Assembly (NCBI GenBank): GCA_927362715.1
Contig: CAKMIX010000010.1
Location: 1-64,000, forward strand
Origin: an uncultured Clostridia bacterium
Lineage (GTDB): Bacteria > Bacillota > Clostridia > Oscillospirales > Acutalibacteraceae
DNA: 64,000 nt
Direction: 5' to 3'
Of the stretch, positions 51,661 through 61,353 are shown piece by piece; positions within the stretch are counted from its first letter, which is position 1; each line of letters opens with the position of its first letter. The notes beneath the pieces are model-generated. The model did not search any database. It had not been told where the DNA came from and saw only the letters and a program-made list of their open reading frames with translations. The position numbers and the translations under genes were made by a program.

Positions 51661-54600
51661 ATGCAATATTCGCTCAACCGAGACAATTACCGCAATTTTG
51701 ATGTGATGGAAGCGGGCAAACGCGCCGCGCGCGCGTATTTTATCCCGTACCGGGACAAAACGGCGCTTCAAAAAACGAACTGCCTGACCGAACGCTTTAG
51801 AAGCGACATGGTGCGGGTGCTTTCCGGCGAGTGGGACTTTAAGTATTACGACAAGACCGCGCTCGTACCGAAAGAGTTCGACACCGAGCGCGTGCAGTTC
51901 GACCGCGTGCAGGTGCCTTCCACATGGCAGCGCACAGGGTATCGTCCGCCCGTTTATCTCAATTCACGGTATGAATTCCACCTGATGCCGCCTGAACTGC
52001 CTGCGGAAATGGCAGTCGGCGTGTACCGTACCACCTTCACGGTTACAGACCTTTCCAAAACCTACATATTGAGCTTCTTAGGCGTTGCGCCGTGCTTGGA
52101 TGTATACGTAAACGGCAAGACGGTCGGCTATTCCGAGGGCGCGCACAACACCGCCGAATTTGACCTGAACGCCTTTGTGCAGGAGGGCGAAAATGAGCTG
52201 CTGTGCGTGGTGCACCGCTGGTGCACGGGCACGTATCTCGAATGTCAGGATATGTTCCGCGAAACGGGTATTTTCCGCGACGTCCTGCTTTACGAGCTGG
52301 ATGGGACGTATCTTAACGACTTTGAAGTCAAAACAGCGCGTGAAAACAGCGGGACATACGCGCTGCACATACACGCCGAGGTGCTCGGCGCAGAAGACGG
52401 CTGCACGCTTGAAGCAGCGCTTTTGGACGGCGGTACCGTGCTCGCAACTGAGGAAAAACCCGCAGCCTCCGACACAAAGTTTGCCTTTGAAAATCTTGCG
52501 GTCGAAGAATGGAGCGCCGAGCTGCCGAAGACTTACGAATTGCTGCTGACGCTTAAAAAGGGCGGGGAGACCCTGTCCGTTGTACGCAATGTGACGGGCT
52601 TCAAGACCGTCTCCATTGACGGTGCCGTATTCAAATTCAACGGCGTGCATATCAAAATGAAGGGCGTCAACCACCACGACAGCCACCCCGTGACGGGTTA
52701 TGTGATGACTGCGGCGGATATCGAAAAAGACCTGCGGCTCATGAAGCAGTTCAACGTCAACACCATCCGCACCTCGCACTATCCGCCCGACCCGATGCTT
52801 TTGACACTCGCGGACATCATGGGCTTCTATGTTGTGGACGAAGCGGATATCGAAACGCACGGCACAAACTCCGTCGGCCCGCATAAGCTGTATAAGCCCA
52901 ACCTTATCAGCCATGATGCAAAGTGGGAGCCGCGTTATCTCGACCGCGTACGCCGTATGTATATGCGTGACCGCAACCATCCGTGCGTGACCATGTGGTC
53001 TTTGGGCAACGAATCCGGCGGCTACGCCAATCAGGACGCATGCTATGCCTATCTGAAAAAAGAATGTCCGGAGATCCCCGTGCACTATGAGGGCGTCATT
53101 CGCACCAAGCGCAAGGGCTACGACGTGATCTCGGAAATGTATACCGATATCCATAATGTCGAAAAGACCCGCGATGAAACGCGCGGCAAAGAATATGTCG
53201 GCAAGCCGTTCTTCCTGTGTGAATATGCCCACGCTATGGGTGTCGGCCCGGGCAGCCTGGAGGATTATTGGCAGACCTTTTATTCAAGCGATAAGCTGAT
53301 GGGCGGCTGCATTTGGGAATGGTGCGACCATGCGGTGTACCACGGCGAGAACGACAAAAAATATAAAAATGCATACACCTACGGCGGCGACCACGGTGAA
53401 GAGATGCACGACGGCAACTTCTGTGTGGATGGTCTTTTCTATCCCGACCGCACGCCGCATACAGGCGCATGGGAGATGAAAGAGGTCTATCGCCCCTTAC
53501 GCGCAAAGCAGGTGGATGCGGCGACCTATACCTTCCGCAATACCAATCGCTTCCGCAACTCGGATTATATCACCGTGCAGTGGTCGCTTGCGGAAAACGG
53601 CACGGTGCAAAAAACAGGGGAACTGCAAACGAATGTCCCGCCCTGCGGCGAGCAGACGCTGGAATTCCCGCTCGGCGAGATTTCTAAGGATGCGGACGTC
53701 CTGCTGAACATGACCTATGTTGATACGCAAAGCGGCGAGGCGATCGCGCATGAGCAGTTTGTGCTGCGGGACGTCCCGAACGATCTGCGCATCGACAAAA
53801 GCAGTAAGATCTCGCTTGCAAAGAGCGGTGAGCAGTATACGATCACGTCCGACCTTTGCCGCGTGGTGTTCAGCTGTGAGACCGGCGCGCTGGAAAGCTA
53901 TCAGGTCGGCGGCAAGGAGCGCCTGAACACCTTGCCTGCCGCAGGGAAAACGGGCTTTGTGCCGAACATCTACCGTGCCCCGCTCGACAACGATTCCTAC
54001 GCCTGGACGCCGAAGTGGAACCGCAAAAAGCTGGCGCTTATCCACCCTGTCTTTGTCGGCATGGATGCGAAAGAGCAGAGTGACTGCGTGCACGTCAAAG
54101 CCAAATACAAAATGACCGCAGGCAAGCCGGCTTGGTATTTCTGTGAACTGGAATACAGCGTGTTCCCGGACGGCACCATGGTCGTCGAAGCGGAATTGGA
54201 GCGCACGATGTTCGGCGGTAAAGACCTGCCGCGCTTCGGCGTGACGGTCGAGCTGCCCGCCGCGTTTTCCAACGTCGAGTACTACGGCCGCGGCGAGCGC
54301 GAAAACCTGTGCGATTTCAATGCCCAGTCCCCGGTGGGGCTTTATAAGAGCACAGTCGCCGAAATGCACGAAAATTACATCAAGCCGCAGGACAACGGCA
54401 ACCACGGCGGCACAAAGCGCTTAACTTTGACCGACGCGAACGGCGACGGCATCGCCGTGATCGGACTTCCGAAATTCAGCTTCAGCGTGCATGACTATAC
54501 GCAGGCCCTTTTGTGTGAAGCGAAGCACCGCGAAGACCTGCGCGCGCAGAACACGACCTTCCTTTCGATCGACGGCTTTATGCGCGGCGCGGGCTCAAAC

Positions 54601-54702
54601 GCCTGTGGTCCTGATGCGCTTGAGCAGTACCGCTTTACGTTCCGTGATGAGATCGAATTCAAATTCGCCGTGCAGCCCGTGAACGGGAAAAAAGCGAAAT
54701 GA
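51661..54702 (+). CDS. lacZ: GH2 beta-galactosidase
   Basis: 1013 aa, LacZ-sized, no signal peptide. A sugar-binding jelly roll is at about 50-220, Ig-like domains follow, and the TIM barrel opens with KFNGVHIKMKGVNHHDSHP (about 325). The acid/base Glu is in LGNESGG (about 449) and the nucleophile Glu in FLCEYAHAMG (about 520). The C-terminal Bgal_small_N domain is about 720-1005. It hydrolyses lactose or beta-galactosides. The ATG at 51661 behind AAGGGGG removes a 48-residue unlikely extension. The stop overlaps a GNAT gene. Confidence 0.93.
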   Translation: MQYSLNRDNYRNFDVMEAGKRAARAYFIPYRDKTALQKTNCLTERFRSDMVRVLSGEWDFKYYDKTALVPKEFDTERVQFDRVQVPSTWQRTGYRPPVYLNSRYEFHLMPPELPAEMAVGVYRTTFTVTDLSKTYILSFLGVAPCLDVYVNGKTVGYSEGAHNTAEFDLNAFVQEGENELLCVVHRWCTGTYLECQDMFRETGIFRDVLLYELDGTYLNDFEVKTARENSGTYALHIHAEVLGAEDGCTLEAALLDGGTVLATEEKPAASDTKFAFENLAVEEWSAELPKTYELLLTLKKGGETLSVVRNVTGFKTVSIDGAVFKFNGVHIKMKGVNHHDSHPVTGYVMTAADIEKDLRLMKQFNVNTIRTSHYPPDPMLLTLADIMGFYVVDEADIETHGTNSVGPHKLYKPNLISHDAKWEPRYLDRVRRMYMRDRNHPCVTMWSLGNESGGYANQDACYAYLKKECPEIPVHYEGVIRTKRKGYDVISEMYTDIHNVEKTRDETRGKEYVGKPFFLCEYAHAMGVGPGSLEDYWQTFYSSDKLMGGCIWEWCDHAVYHGENDKKYKNAYTYGGDHGEEMHDGNFCVDGLFYPDRTPHTGAWEMKEVYRPLRAKQVDAATYTFRNTNRFRNSDYITVQWSLAENGTVQKTGELQTNVPPCGEQTLEFPLGEISKDADVLLNMTYVDTQSGEAIAHEQFVLRDVPNDLRIDKSSKISLAKSGEQYTITSDLCRVVFSCETGALESYQVGGKERLNTLPAAGKTGFVPNIYRAPLDNDSYAWTPKWNRKKLALIHPVFVGMDAKEQSDCVHVKAKYKMTAGKPAWYFCELEYSVFPDGTMVVEAELERTMFGGKDLPRFGVTVELPAAFSNVEYYGRGERENLCDFNAQSPVGLYKSTVAEMHENYIKPQDNGNHGGTKRLTLTDANGDGIAVIGLPKFSFSVHDYTQALLCEAKHREDLRAQNTTFLSIDGFMRGAGSNACGPDALEQYRFTFRDEIEFKFAVQPVNGKKAK

Positions 54703-55124
54703 AAACGGTTTGGTATGAAAGCGGCGAGGATTACACGCCCTGTGCCGAGGTTCGCAAAACAGTATTCATCGACGAGCAGGGGTATCTGCCCGAAGAGGAG
54801 TTTGATGAAGCGGATAAAACCTGCCCGCACCTCGCGATTTTCGACGGCGAAACGCCTGTTGCCGCAGGGCGGCTGGTGCTGCTGACCGACGGCACGGCAA
54901 AGCTCGGACGTATCGCCGTTTTGAAACCGTATCGCGGACGGCATCTCGGCGCCGCCGTGGTGGAAGCGCTGCTGGCTCGTGCAAGAGAATCGGGCGTTCG
55001 GCGTGCGTATGTCAGCGCGCAGTCCTACGCGGTTCCCTTTTATAACAAGTTCGGCTTTCGGGAGTACGGCGCGGAGTATCTTGACGGCCGCATCCCGCAC
55101 CGCGATATGGATATGCAGTTGTAA
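54699..55124 (+). CDS. GNAT-family acetyltransferase (ElaA-like)
   Basis: 141 aa single GNAT domain. FIDEQGYLPEEEFDEAD (about 24) is typical of ElaA/YjcF-type members. The acetyl-CoA loop region is KLGRIAVLKPYRGRHLGAA (about 68-86) and the C-terminal strand region is YNKFGFREYGAEYLDGRIPH. Substrate unknown. Coupled to the beta-galactosidase gene by ATGA and followed by a terminator. Confidence 0.87.
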   Translation: MKTVWYESGEDYTPCAEVRKTVFIDEQGYLPEEEFDEADKTCPHLAIFDGETPVAAGRLVLLTDGTAKLGRIAVLKPYRGRHLGAAVVEALLARARESGVRRAYVSAQSYAVPFYNKFGFREYGAEYLDGRIPHRDMDMQL

Positions 55125-55151
55125 GTTTTGTGCAAAATGAAAACAAACGTA

Positions 55152-55182
55152 AGCCCCGAGGGATGTCCCTCGGGGCTTTGTC
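55152..55182. terminator. terminator between GNAT and GH36 genes
   Basis: A perfect 13-bp stem AAGCCCCGAGGGA / TCCCTCGGGGCTT with a two-base loop, between convergent genes. Confidence 0.8.
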
Positions 55183-55206
55183 TGTCAAAAATTTGGGTAT
55201 CCGCCG

Positions 55207-57291
55207 TCAAACCGCGAACAGCCGCAGCACCGTGTTATAATCCGCGCCGCGAATATGGGCGGCAAGCCCGGCTTCCATAAGATATGCGCCGCTTTTTTCA
55301 ATCATTTTCCCATCAAATTCCAGCCGATAGCGGCGAACGGGGTCTAGCCCCGCAAGGCGCAGGGTCACACGCTTCTTATAAAAGCGCGTGCCGCGGGCGG
55401 CAAGAAATACGACGCTTTCCGTTTTGCTTTTATTGACATACTGCGTACAAAGGAATTCATCCTCGTCCGCATCGGCAAGCCGGTACAGATCGCCGAACTG
55501 CACAAGCGGGCGGATCTCCTTATACAGTGCAACGTTTTTGCGGCAAATTTCCATATCTGCTTCACTGTATTTTGTCAGATCCCCGCCGAGGCTCAAAGCG
55601 CCCTGCATGGCAATATTGAAGCGAAATTCGAGGGAAGTTGGCTTGTTCGGGCCACCGACGTCCGTGACCCACGCGCGCATGGTTTTGACGGGACGCAGCA
55701 GCGTGTAGGTCTTTTGCAGCGTCATGCGGTCGATCGCGTCCGTATTGTCGCTGGGCCAGACTTCATCGAAATGCGAAAGCGCCCCGAGGTCTGACCGCCC
55801 GCCGCCGGAAGCGCAGCTTTCAAACTGCACCTGCGGATGTTTCGCGCGCAGACGGTCTACCAGATCATACACCGCCATCGTGTGCAGGTACCAAAGCATC
55901 TGCGGATTTTCAAGGTTATCTGCGCCCGTCTCGGAAAACGGCCGGTTCATATCCCATTTGATATAACGGATGTTGTTCTCGGTCAGCAAGCGATCCAGCA
56001 TTTCAAACAGATACGCCTGTACGTCCGCGCGTGTCAGATTGAGCACCCGCTGGTTGCGCAGCTCGTGCGGGGTACGCGTGTCGTAGTGGTATGTCCAGTC
56101 GGGATGTGCACGGTACAGGTCGCTGTCGGCGTTGACCATTTCGGGCTCGACCCAGATGCCAAAATCCATGCCGAGGCTGTTGACATACGAAATCAGCGCC
56201 TGCAAGCCGTTCGGAAATTTTTCCGCGTTTACAAACCAGTCGCCGAGCCCCGCACGGTCGTTGTTGCGCGCGCCGAACCAGCCGTCGTCCATGACGAACA
56301 GCTCTACACCCGCTGCGGCAGCTTTTTCGGCAAGCCGCATCTGGTTTTCGGCATTGACGTCAAAGCCCGTTGCTTCCCAGGAATTATAAAGCACGGGAAG
56401 CGGCTTTTTTGCAAACGCTTGCGGCAGGACATTTTGCACGGTGAATTTGTGCATTTGGCGCGACATGTCGCCGAAGCCTTTTGCAAGGCCGCAAAACACC
56501 TTCGGCGTTTCAAAGCTTTCGCCGCCTTGCAGGGTGTAGGAAAAATCAAAATCGTTCAGTCCCATATGGATGCGCGTAAAGCTGTACAGATCGCGTGCGG
56601 CGCTCACCTTGAAGTTGCCGCTGTATGCGAGCGCGGCAAAATAGACGTCGCCTGAGGCTTCATCTGCATTTTGATACGCGATAAAATACGGCGATTGGTT
56701 GTGCCCGGAAATGCCGCGGCGGCTTTCAAACACCAGCGCGCCGCCCGTGAGCGTCTGCACGCATTCGACGCCTTCGCCGCCCCATGCGCCGTTGGTGTTA
56801 CGGAACGTATAGGGCTTTTGCGACGGCAGGGAAAACTCGGCGCTGCATACCTTTTCGAGCAAAATGGGCCGGTCGCCTGTGTTTTCGAGCTTTACCCAAC
56901 GGGTGAACACATCAAAGCCCGGGGTCAGCGCATAGCAGAGCCGTACCTTGAACGGATAGTGCCGGTCTGAGAACTGTACCTCCAGCGTGTCGTCCTCCTG
57001 CGCAAAGCCGTCGTATTGCAGATCCAGTTCCCGGCAGCCGTCCGGAAAACGGACTTTCAGCGCACATTCGCGATACATCGTCGAGCCGAACACGGTGTAT
57101 TCCTGTCGGTATTCGTCGAGCATGGTGTGATTGGAATTTTCGTCGCCGAAGGTCTCAATAAAAAAGTCTGCGGGGTCGCATTTCGCACCCCAGTGCAGAT
57201 GGCGGTTCAACCCGCCGTCGTCTATTCCGAACACATATTGCGTGCGCGCGGTCTCCAGTACAAAAATATTGTCTTTCACATAAATGGGCAT
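55207..57291 (-). CDS. GH36 alpha-galactosidase
   Basis: 694 aa, no signal peptide. An N-terminal beta-sandwich (about 1-320) precedes the TIM barrel. The nucleophile Asp is in YIKWDMNRPF (about 446) and the acid/base Asp in EVWPSDNTDAI (about 512). FVMDDGWFGARNND (about 332) and FESCASGGGRSDLG (about 490) are further GH36 landmarks. It cleaves alpha-galactosides such as raffinose or melibiose. The ATG follows GGAGCG. It stands alone on the minus strand. Confidence 0.93.
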   Translation of the reverse strand: MPIYVKDNIFVLETARTQYVFGIDDGGLNRHLHWGAKCDPADFFIETFGDENSNHTMLDEYRQEYTVFGSTMYRECALKVRFPDGCRELDLQYDGFAQEDDTLEVQFSDRHYPFKVRLCYALTPGFDVFTRWVKLENTGDRPILLEKVCSAEFSLPSQKPYTFRNTNGAWGGEGVECVQTLTGGALVFESRRGISGHNQSPYFIAYQNADEASGDVYFAALAYSGNFKVSAARDLYSFTRIHMGLNDFDFSYTLQGGESFETPKVFCGLAKGFGDMSRQMHKFTVQNVLPQAFAKKPLPVLYNSWEATGFDVNAENQMRLAEKAAAAGVELFVMDDGWFGARNNDRAGLGDWFVNAEKFPNGLQALISYVNSLGMDFGIWVEPEMVNADSDLYRAHPDWTYHYDTRTPHELRNQRVLNLTRADVQAYLFEMLDRLLTENNIRYIKWDMNRPFSETGADNLENPQMLWYLHTMAVYDLVDRLRAKHPQVQFESCASGGGRSDLGALSHFDEVWPSDNTDAIDRMTLQKTYTLLRPVKTMRAWVTDVGGPNKPTSLEFRFNIAMQGALSLGGDLTKYSEADMEICRKNVALYKEIRPLVQFGDLYRLADADEDEFLCTQYVNKSKTESVVFLAARGTRFYKKRVTLRLAGLDPVRRYRLEFDGKMIEKSGAYLMEAGLAAHIRGADYNTVLRLFAV

Positions 57292-57483
57292 ACTAACGCT
57301 CCTTTTTCGCCCGTTTTCATCTTGCTATTCGGCATCATAGCAGATTTCGTGATACTTTGCCAGCGAAAACATACGTAAAAAAGTGGAAATTATCACGATG
57401 TATTTCAGTATAACAGAAATAGGGAAAGATACTTTCGATTTCCTGCGCAACCCTTACGAAAAACGATCTAAATTCCTAAACCG

Positions 57484-57522
57484 CAAAAAAACACCCGTGA
57501 AAAGCATTGCGCTCCTCACGGG
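57484..57522 (-). terminator. terminator of trkH
   Basis: Minus-strand stem CCCGTGA / TCACGGG followed by TGTTTTTTTGC. The rest of 57292-57542 holds no gene I can support. Confidence 0.7.
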
Positions 57523-57542
57523 CTGCAGGTTTTTACGAATAT

Positions 57543-58994
57543 TCAGTTGCGGCGCTTCCACGCCTTGTAGTAGAACAGGATGAGCATGGGGTAGATCTCC
57601 AAACGGCCTGCCAGCATCAAAAAGGACAGCACATATTTTGAAAAGCTCGAAAGGATCCCGAAGTTGCCGACCGGGCTCATGCGCCCGAAGGAGGGCCCGA
57701 CGTTGTTGAAGCAGGTCAGAACGCCGCCGACAGCCTCCTCCATGGTCACGTCGTCAAAGCAAATTAAAAACAGCCCGACGCACACCATCGCAATGTAAGC
57801 GCCCAAGTACGTCAGCACCTCGCGGATATAATTGGAATCGACCATCCTTCCGTCCACCTTAACGGGCACGACGGCACGGCCGTTGATCGCCTTTTTGATT
57901 TGCGCGACGATCGTTTTGCAAAGCACCATCAGGCGTTCCACCTTAAAGCCGCCGCCGGTTGAGCCTGCGCACGCCCCGATGCAGAAAAGCCCTAATAGCA
58001 CCATTTGCGAAAGGATGGGCCATTGCGTATAATCCGCCGTGGCAAAGCCCGTGGTGGTGATGACGGACGCGACCTGGAAGCCCGCGTAGCGCAGCGCCGT
58101 TGTGAAGCGCCCGTACAGCGGCAGGATGTTGGCGGCGATGACGAGCGTAGAAAAAGCAATGGTACCCAAATACCAGCGCAGCTCCTCGCTTTTGAATACG
58201 CGCCCGAATTGCCGCAGCAGCAGAAGATAATACAGGTTGAAGTTCACGCCGAACAGGATCATAAAGACCGAGATCACGATATCTGCATACAGGCTGTCGT
58301 AGGCTGCGATGCTCAAGTTGCGCACGGCAAAACCGCCTGTGCCCGCCGTGGAAAACGCATTTGTGACCGCATCAAACAGCGACATGCCGCCCAAAAACAG
58401 CAGAAGGATCTCGGCAACCGTCAACGCAAGGTAGATCGCATATAAGATCCGCGCCGTCACCATGGCTTTGGAGACGAGCTTGCCCTTTGTAGGGCCGGGG
58501 ACTTCGGCACGCATGATCATGGTGGACTGGTTCTCGGACTGCGGCAGAAACGCCAGCACGAACACAAGGATTCCCATGCCGCCGACCCAATGCGTAAAGC
58601 TGCGCCAAAACAGCATGCTTTTGGGCAGGGTCTCGATTTCGGGCAGAATGGTAGCGCCCGTGGTGGTAAAGCCGGATACCGTTTCAAAAAATGCGTCCGC
58701 AAAGCCGGGGATCGTGCCGGAAAACACAAACGGCAATGCGCCGAACAGCGAAATGAGCACCCACGAGATCGCTACGATCATAAAGCCCTCACGCGCATAA
58801 ATGCGGCGGTGGCGCGGCTTTTTGATCTCCAACAGAAACCCGCAGACCAGCAGCAGGGCAATGGTGACCAGAAACGCACACAGCGTTTTACTGCCTTCCC
58901 CGTACCCAAGCCCCACGCACAGCGGCAGCAAAAGCAGGATCGCTTCCGCGATCAGGATCTTTCCGACGGTCGTGCTGACCATTCTGTAATTCAT
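57543..58994 (-). CDS. trkH: TrkH/KtrB-type potassium channel subunit
   Basis: 483 aa with four membrane-pore-membrane repeats. The selectivity loops are visible as ETVSGFTTTGAT (about 104), NAFSTAGTGGFAV (about 213), CIGACAGSTGGGFK (about 338) and NNVGPSFG (about 436). It imports K+ and is gated by the cytoplasmic TrkA ring encoded immediately upstream on the same strand (18-base gap). Confidence 0.93.
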   Translation of the reverse strand: MNYRMVSTTVGKILIAEAILLLLPLCVGLGYGEGSKTLCAFLVTIALLLVCGFLLEIKKPRHRRIYAREGFMIVAISWVLISLFGALPFVFSGTIPGFADAFFETVSGFTTTGATILPEIETLPKSMLFWRSFTHWVGGMGILVFVLAFLPQSENQSTMIMRAEVPGPTKGKLVSKAMVTARILYAIYLALTVAEILLLFLGGMSLFDAVTNAFSTAGTGGFAVRNLSIAAYDSLYADIVISVFMILFGVNFNLYYLLLLRQFGRVFKSEELRWYLGTIAFSTLVIAANILPLYGRFTTALRYAGFQVASVITTTGFATADYTQWPILSQMVLLGLFCIGACAGSTGGGFKVERLMVLCKTIVAQIKKAINGRAVVPVKVDGRMVDSNYIREVLTYLGAYIAMVCVGLFLICFDDVTMEEAVGGVLTCFNNVGPSFGRMSPVGNFGILSSFSKYVLSFLMLAGRLEIYPMLILFYYKAWKRRN

Positions 58995-59012
58995 CTTTTC
59001 GCGCCCCCGTCT

Positions 59013-60371
59013 TCAACGAAAGATCTTTTCAAAATCGGTAAAGCCGTGCCGGGCGGCGCTGATGACGATCACATTGTCGCCCGCTTCGATCATATCGTCG
59101 CCGCGTGGATAGATGAATTTGCCCTTGCGGATGATGCAGCCGATGATCACGTCATCTTTAAGCTCAAGATCCTTGAGCGCACGTCCTATATAAAACGCCT
59201 TGTCGGATACGATGCGGAACTCCAGCGCCTCCACGCGGTCGTCCACCAGCTTGTAAAGCGTCTGCACGCTGCTGCTGCCGGAATTTTCCAGCGCGCGCAC
59301 ATAGCCGAGGATCTGGTTGGCCGCGATCGTTTTGGAGGATACGGCGGTATCGATGCCGATGCTGTGCAGAATGTCATGCGACACCCGGTTGACCTTAGCG
59401 ACCGTTTTGCCCACGCCTAAGGCTGCCGCATACATCGTGGTGATGATGTTTTCTTCATCGATCGTTGTCAGCGCAACGAAGGCGTCCTGATTGTCTAAGC
59501 CCTGTTCAAGCAAAACGGCACGGTCTGAGCCGTCGCCGCAGACCACGTCGGCGTGCGGAAGCAAGTCGGCAAGCTGTTCGGCGCGCGTCTCGTTGATCTC
59601 AATCACCTTGACCCGGTGCCCTGTTTCGGAAAGCTGCCGTGCCAGATAATACCCCATTTTGCCGCCGCCGGCGATGAGCACATGCTTGGTCGGGTGCTTG
59701 TAAATGCCAAGTTCCTTCATGAACGCCGCCATATCGCTGCGCTTGGAGGTGAAGTGGATGCGGTCGCCCGCCTCCAGCTGAAAACTGCCGTTCGGGATAT
59801 AGACCTGCTCGCCGCGCTGTACAGCACAAAGCAGTACGCGGGCTTTGAAGCGTGTGGGGATGTCGCGCACACACAGCCCCGCAAGCGGGTTGTTTGCACC
59901 GATTTTGATCTCCGCAAGATCCACACGGTCGCCTGCAAAGCTCTCCATATTGATCGCAGTCGGGAAGCGCAGAATGCGCGCGATCTCGTTTGCCGCAGCA
60001 AATTCGGGGTTGACCACCAGGCTCAAGCCTAATTCTTCACGGAAAAAATGGAGCTGCTGCGCATACTCGGGATTGCGCACGCGCGCGATGGTGTGGCGTG
60101 CGCCGATCTTCTTTGCCACAAGGCAGCAAAGAATGTTCAGCTCGTCCGACGAGGTCGCGGCAATGAGCAGGCGCGCCTTTTCTACCCCGGCCTCTTTTTG
60201 AACGCTGTAGCTTGCGCCGTTGCCGCACAGCCCCATAACATCGTAGGTGTTTGCCATCGCTTCCACAACGCGCGGGTCTTTGTCGATCACGACTACATCG
60301 TGCCCCTCTTTGGATAGATGCTCGGTCAGCGCGGCGCCGACCTTGCCGTCACCCACGATCACGATATTCAT
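59013..60371 (-). CDS. trkA: TrkA, nucleotide-binding regulator of potassium uptake
   Basis: 452 aa, two tandem RCK_N/RCK_C units. Rossmann motifs are VIVGDGKVGAALTEHL (about 4-19) and VLIAGGGKMGYYLARQL (about 230); the second RCK_C is about 375-450. It binds NAD(H)/ATP-type ligands and gates TrkH. The start at 60371 (MNIVIVGDGK) with GAAAGGGG upstream is preferred over an in-frame upstream codon. Own promoter upstream. Confidence 0.93.
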   Translation of the reverse strand: MNIVIVGDGKVGAALTEHLSKEGHDVVVIDKDPRVVEAMANTYDVMGLCGNGASYSVQKEAGVEKARLLIAATSSDELNILCCLVAKKIGARHTIARVRNPEYAQQLHFFREELGLSLVVNPEFAAANEIARILRFPTAINMESFAGDRVDLAEIKIGANNPLAGLCVRDIPTRFKARVLLCAVQRGEQVYIPNGSFQLEAGDRIHFTSKRSDMAAFMKELGIYKHPTKHVLIAGGGKMGYYLARQLSETGHRVKVIEINETRAEQLADLLPHADVVCGDGSDRAVLLEQGLDNQDAFVALTTIDEENIITTMYAAALGVGKTVAKVNRVSHDILHSIGIDTAVSSKTIAANQILGYVRALENSGSSSVQTLYKLVDDRVEALEFRIVSDKAFYIGRALKDLELKDDVIIGCIIRKGKFIYPRGDDMIEAGDNVIVISAARHGFTDFEKIFR

Positions 60372-60401
60372 GCTCTGCTTACCCCTTTCGAAAAAAACAA
60401 A

Positions 60402-60430
60402 ATTATAGCACAAGGGTTTACATACTGCAA
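60402..60430 (-). promoter_or_regulatory. promoter of trkA-trkH
   Basis: Minus-strand TTGCAG (60430-60425) and TATAAT (60407-60402), 17-base spacer. Confidence 0.7.
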
Positions 60431-60482
60431 CGGTTCCAACGGAAAATCTGCACGCATCCTGCCGAAAATATGCAAAAACAGC

Positions 60483-60511
60483 TTGTATGCTCCTGATTTT
60501 TTATGTATAAT
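60483..60511 (+). promoter_or_regulatory. promoter of the HydS-like cluster
   Basis: TTGTAT (60483-60488) and TATAAT (60506-60511), 17-base spacer, then TAGGAGG before the first gene. Confidence 0.7.
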
Positions 60512-60552
60512 GTTAAATCAGAAATGGTATTACGCCTTAGGAGGTTATGACG

Positions 60553-60903
60553 ATGACGGTTCGTGAGATTCAGGAGATCCTGTCTGCCGAAGTGATCTGC
60601 GGCGAGGACTTCCTCGACCGCGAGGTCTTTTCCGCCTGCGGCAGCGATATGATGAGCGACGTATTGGCATATGTAAAAGAGCAGGCGGTGCTGCTCTCGG
60701 GGCTTGTGAACCCACAGGTGGTGCGAACGGCGGAGATGATGGATATGCAGTGTATCGTGTTCGTGCGCGGCAAGCATCCGGATGAAAGCATCGTGGGGCT
60801 TGCACGTGACCGCGACATCGTGCTGCTGTCCACGCAGCTGCCCATGTTCGCCGCCTGCGGTATGCTGTACGAAAAGGGTTTGCGGGGAGGCGCTATCCAA
60901 TGA
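60553..60903 (+). CDS. DRTGG-domain protein
   Basis: About 116 aa. It begins MTVREIQEILSAEVICGEDF and has the DRTGG fold pattern: a DREVFSACGSDMMSDVLAYV segment and a CIVFVRGKHPDE strand. This is the small domain found in hydrogenase-associated operons and in phosphotransacetylase. Probably ligand-binding or regulatory. ATG 60553 is preferred to 60547 on spacing to TAGGAGG. The stop overlaps the next gene (ATGA). A second DRTGG gene lies at 63035. Confidence 0.8.
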   Translation: MTVREIQEILSAEVICGEDFLDREVFSACGSDMMSDVLAYVKEQAVLLSGLVNPQVVRTAEMMDMQCIVFVRGKHPDESIVGLARDRDIVLLSTQLPMFAACGMLYEKGLRGGAIQ

Positions 60904-61322
60904 GCCTTATTGAACTGCATTACGACGTGCCCGGCGACGATTTTTCCCGCGCGGGGGAGGCATCCGGCAATGTGAAAGCCCAGCTTAAAAAACTCGGCTT
61001 CGATCCCGCGCTGATCCGCAACGTCGTCATCGCGCTGTATGAGGGCGAAATCAATATGGTCATCCATGCAAACGGCGGAACGATCGATGTTTCCATCGAC
61101 CCGGACTGTATCCGCATGGTGCTTGCAGACCACGGCCCCGGCATCGCGGATGTGGAGCTTGCCATGCAGGCGGGCTATTCCACCGCGCCCGACAATGTCC
61201 GCGCGCTGGGCTTCGGCGCGGGTATGGGGCTGCCCAACATCAAAAAATACACGGACGATATGCGCATTGATACGAAACTCGGCGAGGGTACGACCATGTA
61301 CCTGCGCGTAGACGTAAAATAA
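60900..61322 (+). CDS. anti-sigma-factor-type ATPase (RsbW/SpoIIAB-like HATPase)
   Basis: 140 aa stand-alone GHKL ATPase domain: N box NVVIALYEGEINMVIHA (about 41-57), G1 ADHGPGIAD (about 96), and G2 LGFGAGMGLPNIKKY (about 121). This size and shape fits serine-kinase anti-sigma regulators rather than sensor kinases. Such a gene regularly accompanies HydS-type sensory hydrogenase genes, suggesting a signalling module. Coupled to the DRTGG gene by overlap. Confidence 0.85.
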   Translation: MSLIELHYDVPGDDFSRAGEASGNVKAQLKKLGFDPALIRNVVIALYEGEINMVIHANGGTIDVSIDPDCIRMVLADHGPGIADVELAMQAGYSTAPDNVRALGFGAGMGLPNIKKYTDDMRIDTKLGEGTTMYLRVDVK

Positions 61323-61353
61323 CGCATATCGTTCTTGATTCGGAGCGATCTAT